Of a DNA stretch of 9,517 bases, positions 6,443 through 9,517 are shown piece by piece. The notes beneath the pieces are model-generated. The model searched no databases. It was not told where the DNA came from and saw only the letters and a program-made list of their open reading frames with translations. Position 1 is the first letter of the stretch, and the number at the start of each line of letters is the position of its first letter. The DNA comes from Gammaproteobacteria bacterium (GTDB lineage Bacteria > Pseudomonadota > Gammaproteobacteria > Pseudomonadales > Azotimanducaceae), in assembly GCA_009840715.1 (NCBI GenBank), contig VXNE01000406.1, positions 1,872 to 11,388 of the forward strand, read 5' to 3'. The translations under genes were made by a program, and so were the position numbers.

Positions 6443-7005
6443 TTCTACGCCCCGATCCGGCCGCGTTCCCGTCCGAGGCGTTGTCGGGCGCCCGGAAGGT
6501 CGAGCTGCTGATCCTCGATGTCGACGGCGTCCTGACGGATGGCCGCCTGCACTACTCGGACGGCGGCGTCGAGACCAAGGCCTTCCACGCGCAGGACGGC
6601 GCGGCCATCAAGATGCTCCAGGAGGCAGGGGTACCGGTGGCGATCGTCTCGGGGCGGGACTCCGAGGCGGTCGGACGGCGCGCGGGGGAACTCGGCATCG
6701 CCCACGTCCACCAGGGAGTGGCGGACAAGGCGGGGACATTGGCGGAGTTGGGCCGGGCCACGGGGATCGCGCCGGAACGGATGGCGCACGTGGGCGACGA
6801 CATCCCGGACCTGGCCCTGTTCGACCGCGTCGGCTTCCGGATCAGCGTGCCTGGCGCGCACCCGGCGGTTCTTGCCGAGGCGGACTACGTGACCGCGACG
6901 GCTCCCGGGGCGGGGGCGGTGCGCGAGGCGTGCCACCTGATCCTGGTCGCGCGGGGCCTGTGGCGCGATGCGCTGCTCAAGGCCCGCGGGTCCGGGCCGG
7001 GGTAG
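6436..7005 (+). CDS. kdsC: 3-deoxy-D-manno-octulosonate 8-phosphate phosphatase
   Basis: KdsC hydrolyses Kdo-8-phosphate to Kdo, the inner-core LPS sugar, in the cytoplasm. The 189-residue product belongs to the C0-type HAD superfamily and has no cap domain. HAD motif I is DVDGVLTDG with D28 and D30, motif II is S72 in IVSGR, motif III is K98 in VADKAGTLAEL, and motif IV is GDDIPDL with D121-D122. The C-terminal GAVREACHLILVARG is typical of KdsC. The GTG start is the first possible one after the yrbG stop; the nearest AGG is too close to serve as a normal Shine-Dalgarno, so translation may depend on ribosomes ending yrbG. It supplies Kdo for the LPS exported by the lptCAB genes that follow. 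The isomerase gene kdsD, usually just upstream, is absent. Confidence 0.95.
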   Translation: MTVLRPDPAAFPSEALSGARKVELLILDVDGVLTDGRLHYSDGGVETKAFHAQDGAAIKMLQEAGVPVAIVSGRDSEAVGRRAGELGIAHVHQGVADKAGTLAELGRATGIAPERMAHVGDDIPDLALFDRVGFRISVPGAHPAVLAEADYVTATAPGAGAVREACHLILVARGLWRDALLKARGSGPG

Positions 7006-7012
7006 CCGGCCC
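6994..7012 (+). promoter_or_regulatory. GC hairpin over the kdsC stop, adjacent to the lptC start
   Basis: GGGCCGG (6994-7000) pairs perfectly with CCGGCCC (7006-7012), leaving a five-base loop GGTAG whose last three bases are the kdsC stop codon TAG. The stem is seven G-C pairs and ends two bases before the lptC ATG (7015). It would cover the place where a ribosome binding site for lptC must lie, so lptC translation would need ribosomes finishing kdsC to open it. The pairing is seen directly; the coupling role is inferred. Confidence 0.5.
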
Positions 7013-7014
7013 AC

Positions 7015-7620
7015 ATGAAGCGCTGGCATTGGGGCGGTGGATTCGCGGCGGCGTTCGTCTTTGCGCTGGTGTTCCTGCAGTCCGACGATCGGCCCGCGCC
7101 GGAGCTGCCGCCGGAACTCCAGGACGAACCGGACGTGTACATAGACGGAGCCGTGATCACGCAGTTCCGGGAAGACGGCGCCTTGCGCTACCGGATCGCG
7201 TCCGACGAGATCCGCCAGTACGAGAGGCAGGGACTTGCGACGCTCGAGGGCCCGGCGCTGGACCTCTATCCGCCGGAGACGCCGCCGTGGCATGTCTCGG
7301 CCGACCGCGGCGTGCTGCGGACCGTTGCCGGACCCTCGGGCGCGCCGGAAGAGCAACTGCTGCTGCGCGAGAACGTCGTCCTGCGGCGCGACCTCGGCGA
7401 CGGGGGCGTGCTGGTCGTCAGTACGGCGTCGCTGTACGTCTATCCGGAGCGTCAAGTCGCCCGTACGGACCGGCCTGTTATGATCGAGGCGCCCGGCCGG
7501 CGCAGTACCGCGGCCGGTTTCGAAGGCGACCTGGAACGCGGGTGGATGCGCCTCTCGTCTGCGCCCGGACAACGGGTCCATATCGTCTCCGCCCCACGCC
7601 CTGGCGACGGCGATTCTTGA
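7015..7620 (+). CDS. lptC: LPS export protein LptC
   Basis: LptC is a bitopic inner-membrane protein that receives LPS from LptB2FG and passes it to LptA on the way to the outer membrane. The 201-residue product has one N-terminal membrane segment (about 8-22, after MKRWHW) and a periplasmic beta-jellyroll domain. Family landmarks are PDVYIDGAVITQFREDG (39-55), RYRIASDEIRQY (58-69), LEGPALDLYPPETPPWHVSADRG split across 78-99, LLLRENVVLRRD (115-126) and VARTDRPVMIEAPG (148-161). Length is normal or slightly long. The ATG lies nine bases after the kdsC stop, with a hairpin in between and no strong Shine-Dalgarno. Its own TGA stop overlaps an ATG (TGATG) in the lptA frame. Confidence 0.93.
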   Translation: MKRWHWGGGFAAAFVFALVFLQSDDRPAPELPPELQDEPDVYIDGAVITQFREDGALRYRIASDEIRQYERQGLATLEGPALDLYPPETPPWHVSADRGVLRTVAGPSGAPEEQLLLRENVVLRRDLGDGGVLVVSTASLYVYPERQVARTDRPVMIEAPGRRSTAAGFEGDLERGWMRLSSAPGQRVHIVSAPRPGDGDS

Positions 7621-7637
7621 TGGGCCAAGGGTTCGAC

Positions 7638-8180
7638 ATGCGCGGGAGCGCGGGCCGACGGCGCCGGGTGCCAGGCTTGAAGCCCCTTCCCTGCGCCGCG
7701 ATCGTGTTGCTGGGCGTCGCCGCCGCCGCGGCGCAGGCGCCTGCGCTCGACGATGCGGAACAGCCCATTCACTGGCGCGCGGATCACGCGGAGGTCGACG
7801 CCGCCGGACGCACCATCCTGACGGGCGACGTAAGGATGGAACAGGGCACCCTGCGCGTCGAGGCCGACCGCATGGTCATCGAATACGACGGGGACCGGGT
7901 CGTCCACGTTGCTGCGGAGGGTGACCTCGCCCGTTACCGGCAGCGGCCCTGGCCGGACGCCGCGCCGGTCGAGGCCGACGCCGAGCGGATCGTGTACCAC
8001 GCGGCGGAAGAGCGCGTGGAGCTGCTCGGTCGGGCGTACCTGGCGCAGGAGCCGAACGAGATCCGCGGCGAGGTCATCCACTACGACGTGCGGGCAGGCA
8101 GGATCGACGCGGCGGGCGACGGAGACGGCAGGGTGGAGATGATCTGGCAGCCGGATCGGAATGAGGGCGAGAGCCGTTAG
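7638..8180 (+). CDS. lptA: LPS transport periplasmic protein LptA
   Basis: LptA forms the periplasmic bridge that carries LPS from LptC to LptD. From this start the product has 180 residues: a signal peptide with a very basic n-region (RRRR, 7-10), a hydrophobic core (about 18-32) and a likely cleavage after AQA34. The mature OstA-like domain begins DDAEQPIHWRADHAEVD (38-54) and continues with TILTGDVRMEQGTLRVEADRM split across 59-79, EADAERIVYHAAEERVELLG (112-131) and EIRGEVIHYDVRAGRI (141-156), matching the repeated beta strands of the family. ATG 7638 has an AAGGG six bases upstream. The alternative ATG 7620 overlaps the lptC stop as TGATG and adds six residues but has no Shine-Dalgarno; it cannot be excluded. 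Confidence 0.92.
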   Translation: MRGSAGRRRRVPGLKPLPCAAIVLLGVAAAAAQAPALDDAEQPIHWRADHAEVDAAGRTILTGDVRMEQGTLRVEADRMVIEYDGDRVVHVAAEGDLARYRQRPWPDAAPVEADAERIVYHAAEERVELLGRAYLAQEPNEIRGEVIHYDVRAGRIDAAGDGDGRVEMIWQPDRNEGESR

Positions 8181-8206
8181 CGGCGCCCGTCGGCCGGTGT
8201 GCGGCG

Positions 8207-8932
8207 GTGGCTGAGCTGTCCGCCAACGGCCTCCGGAAGCGCTACCGCGACCGAACGGTCGTGGACGATGTCACCCTGCGTCTCGCCAGCGGCGAGATCG
8301 TGGGGTTGCTCGGCCCGAACGGCGCCGGCAAGACGACCTGCTTCTACATGATCGTGGGCCTGGTCCGCATGGACGCGGGCGCGATCCTGCTCGACGGCAC
8401 TGACCTCAGCCGCGCGGCCATGCACGACAGGGCCCGCGCGGGCATCGGCTACCTGCCGCAGGAGGCGAGCGTTTTCCGCCGGCTGTCGGTGGAGGACAAC
8501 CTCTACGCGATCGCCGAGTTGCGGCGCGACCTTGGCCGTACCGAGCGGCGGCGCCTGGTCGAGCGCCTGGCGGAGGAGTTCCGGCTGAACGATATCCGCA
8601 CGACGCTCGGAGAGCGTCTCTCGGGCGGCGAGCGTCGCCGCCTGGAGATCGCCCGGGCGCTCGCCGGCGAGCCCGCGTTCATCCTGCTGGACGAGCCCTT
8701 CGCCGGCATCGACCCGATTTCGGTGGACGATCTGAGGCGGGAGATCCTGGGCCTTGCACGGCGGCGGATCGGCGTTCTCATCACGGACCATAACGTCCGC
8801 GAGACGCTCGACATCTGCGACCGGGCCTACATCGTCAACGAGGGACACATCATCGCCGAGGGGGACGCGGAGGCCATCCTCGCGAACGAGACCGTGCGGC
8901 GGGTGTATCTCGGCGAGCGCTTCGAACTGTAA
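8207..8932 (+). CDS. lptB: LPS export ABC transporter ATPase LptB
   Basis: LptB is the cytoplasmic ATPase dimer that powers LPS extraction by LptFG. All ABC motifs are present in the 241 residues: Walker A GPNGAGKT (36-43), Q-loop Q85 in YLPQEASVF, signature LSGGE (138-142), Walker B FILLDEPF (158-165) with catalytic E163, D-loop AGIDP, and H-loop H195 in ITDHNV. The C-terminal IVNEGHIIAEGDAEAILANETVRRVYLGERFEL is written here only in part as a family mark: VRRVYLGERF is typical of LptB. The start is GTG, 26 bases after the lptA stop, with no strong ribosome binding site. The genes for LptF and LptG are elsewhere, as usual. The TAA stop lies two bases before a sigma-54-like promoter for rpoN. 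Confidence 0.97.
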   Translation: MAELSANGLRKRYRDRTVVDDVTLRLASGEIVGLLGPNGAGKTTCFYMIVGLVRMDAGAILLDGTDLSRAAMHDRARAGIGYLPQEASVFRRLSVEDNLYAIAELRRDLGRTERRRLVERLAEEFRLNDIRTTLGERLSGGERRRLEIARALAGEPAFILLDEPFAGIDPISVDDLRREILGLARRRIGVLITDHNVRETLDICDRAYIVNEGHIIAEGDAEAILANETVRRVYLGERFEL

Positions 8933-8933
8933 C

Positions 8934-8947
8934 GGCACGAAACTTGC
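8934..8947 (+). promoter_or_regulatory. Candidate sigma-54 (-24/-12) promoter upstream of rpoN
   Basis: GGCACG at 8934-8939 and TTGC at 8944-8947 are spaced so that the invariant GG (8934-8935) and GC (8946-8947) are ten bases apart, as the RpoN consensus YTGGCACGrNNNTTGCW requires. The purine after GGCACG also matches; the mismatches are the two outer 5' positions and the final W. The predicted start is near 8959, leaving a leader of about 59 bases before the rpoN ATG at 9018. It lies directly after the lptB stop. The match is seen directly; that it is active, and that it makes rpoN autoregulated, is inferred. No enhancer-binding site was identified. Confidence 0.55.
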
Positions 8948-8979
8948 CATGCGGGACTTGCCGTGCGCGGGGCAAGTTC
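8941..8979 (+). repeat. Direct and inverted repeats in the lptB-rpoN gap
   Basis: ACTTGCCATGCG (8942-8953) and ACTTGCCGTGCG (8956-8967) are direct repeats with a 14-base period and one difference. An inverted copy, GGCAAGTT, lies at 8971-8978. It can pair with the first copy (8941-8948, 8 bp) or with the second (8954-8962 with 8971-8979, nine pairs including one G-U, eight-base loop), but not with both. No T-run follows, so it is not a normal terminator. The first repeat contains the -12 element of the candidate sigma-54 promoter. Confidence 0.75.
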
Positions 8980-9017
8980 GGGAAACTGCGGCACATCACG
9001 CGATCCGGGTACGAACG

Positions 9018-9517
9018 ATGAAGCCCGCGCTGTCCCTCCGGGTCGGCCAGCAGGTCACGATGACGCCGCAGCTCCAGCAGGCGATACGCCTGATGCAGCT
9101 CTCGTCCGTCGAACTCGCCCAGGAAGTGCGGGAGGCCATCGAAACGAACCCGATGCTGGACTATCCGGACGACGCGGAGTCCGACCAGGAGGAGGGCGCG
9201 GAGTACGGCGAGGAGGCGGACGACTACCAGGAGCGGGAGGCGGCGGACGGGTCGTGGGAAGAGGACGACTCCCCCGAGGCGGACTGGGCGCAGGGGGCGT
9301 CGGAGGAGGTTTCCTTCGCCGACTCAGAGATTCCGGGGGAGCTCCCGGTCGACACGAGCTGGGACGAGATCTACCAGGCGGCGCCCATGGCGCCGCCGTC
9401 GGCGGGGACCGTGTCCGCCGAGCGGGACCGCGAGTTCGCGAGCGGCGGCGAGTCGCTGACGGACTACCTGCTCTGGCAGCTCAATCTCGCGCCGGTCTCG
9501 GCGCGGGACCGGGTCAT
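9018..9517 (+). CDS. rpoN: RNA polymerase sigma-54 factor (partial, N-terminus)
   Basis: From ATG 9018 the frame stays open for 166 codons and runs off the window. It begins MKPALSLRVGQQVTMTPQLQ and continues with QAIRLMQLSSVELAQEV and IETNPMLD, the glutamine- and leucine-rich region I that contacts core polymerase and enhancer-binding ATPases. Region II follows (about 50-145) and is strikingly acidic: 24 Asp/Glu and one Arg among residues 51-105. ELPVDTSWDEIYQ (108-120) and LTDYLLWQLNL (147-157) then match the start of the core-binding region. The helix-turn-helix and RpoN box lie beyond the edge. Family proteins are about 480-500 residues, so roughly one third is seen. The gene after lptB is rpoN in most Gammaproteobacteria. 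No clear Shine-Dalgarno is visible upstream. Confidence 0.95.
   Translation, partial: MKPALSLRVGQQVTMTPQLQQAIRLMQLSSVELAQEVREAIETNPMLDYPDDAESDQEEGAEYGEEADDYQEREAADGSWEEDDSPEADWAQGASEEVSFADSEIPGELPVDTSWDEIYQAAPMAPPSAGTVSAERDREFASGGESLTDYLLWQLNLAPVSARDRV

Noticed and set aside
8954..8979. The hairpin after lptB as an intrinsic terminator.
   Set aside because: No T-run follows the stem, and rpoN continues on the same strand.
1..9517. tRNA, rRNA, CRISPR array, insertion sequence, phage or other accessory system.
   Set aside because: No clover-leaf, spaced repeats, transposase, integrase or atypical composition was seen. All genes are core genes in a largely conserved order.

Overview
The window is a chromosomal housekeeping region from a high-GC gammaproteobacterium (roughly 70% GC by eye, strong G/C at third codon positions). 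Every gene recognised is a core gene whose neighbours are typical of Gammaproteobacteria: rpsI/rplM next to petA and zapE, murA next to ibaG, and the yrbG-kdsC-lptC-lptA-lptB-rpoN run. LPS-export and Kdo genes show a Gram-negative outer membrane, and a Rieske protein start next to rpsI suggests an aerobic or respiring organism with a cytochrome bc1 complex. The lineage could be Chromatiales/Ectothiorhodospiraceae-like or a relative, but the sequence alone does not settle this.

Left half, all on the minus strand (read from right to left): ibaG (BolA family), murA (peptidoglycan precursor), hisD (histidine), zapE (division ATPase), then rplM-rpsI (ribosomal proteins L13 and S9), apparently with their own promoter over the zapE stop codon, and finally the first 39 codons of petA running off the left edge. 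The genes are packed tightly (gaps of 5-17 bases from ibaG to zapE).

Centre: a 309-base divergent intergenic region (5154-5462) in which I see no convincing gene. In the usual arrangement the mlaFEDCB lipid-transport genes would lie about here, so this may be the scar of their loss.

Right half, all on the plus strand: yrbG (Ca2+/Na+ antiporter), kdsC (Kdo-8-phosphate phosphatase), lptC-lptA-lptB (LPS transport bridge and ATPase) and the first 166 codons of rpoN (sigma-54). kdsD, normally between yrbG and kdsC, is absent.

As a whole this is a compacted version of a large ancestral envelope/ribosome cluster: hisG, hisC, the mla genes and kdsD are missing from their expected positions. No new multi-gene system, mobile element, CRISPR array or RNA gene was found. 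The most interesting signals are small regulatory ones: a near-consensus sigma-54 (-24/-12) promoter just after the lptB stop, placed to drive rpoN itself; repeats behind it that give two mutually exclusive hairpins; a 14-base tandem duplication at the yrbG/kdsC junction that appears to have split a former stop/start overlap; and a perfect GC stem over the kdsC stop that ends two bases before the lptC start codon.
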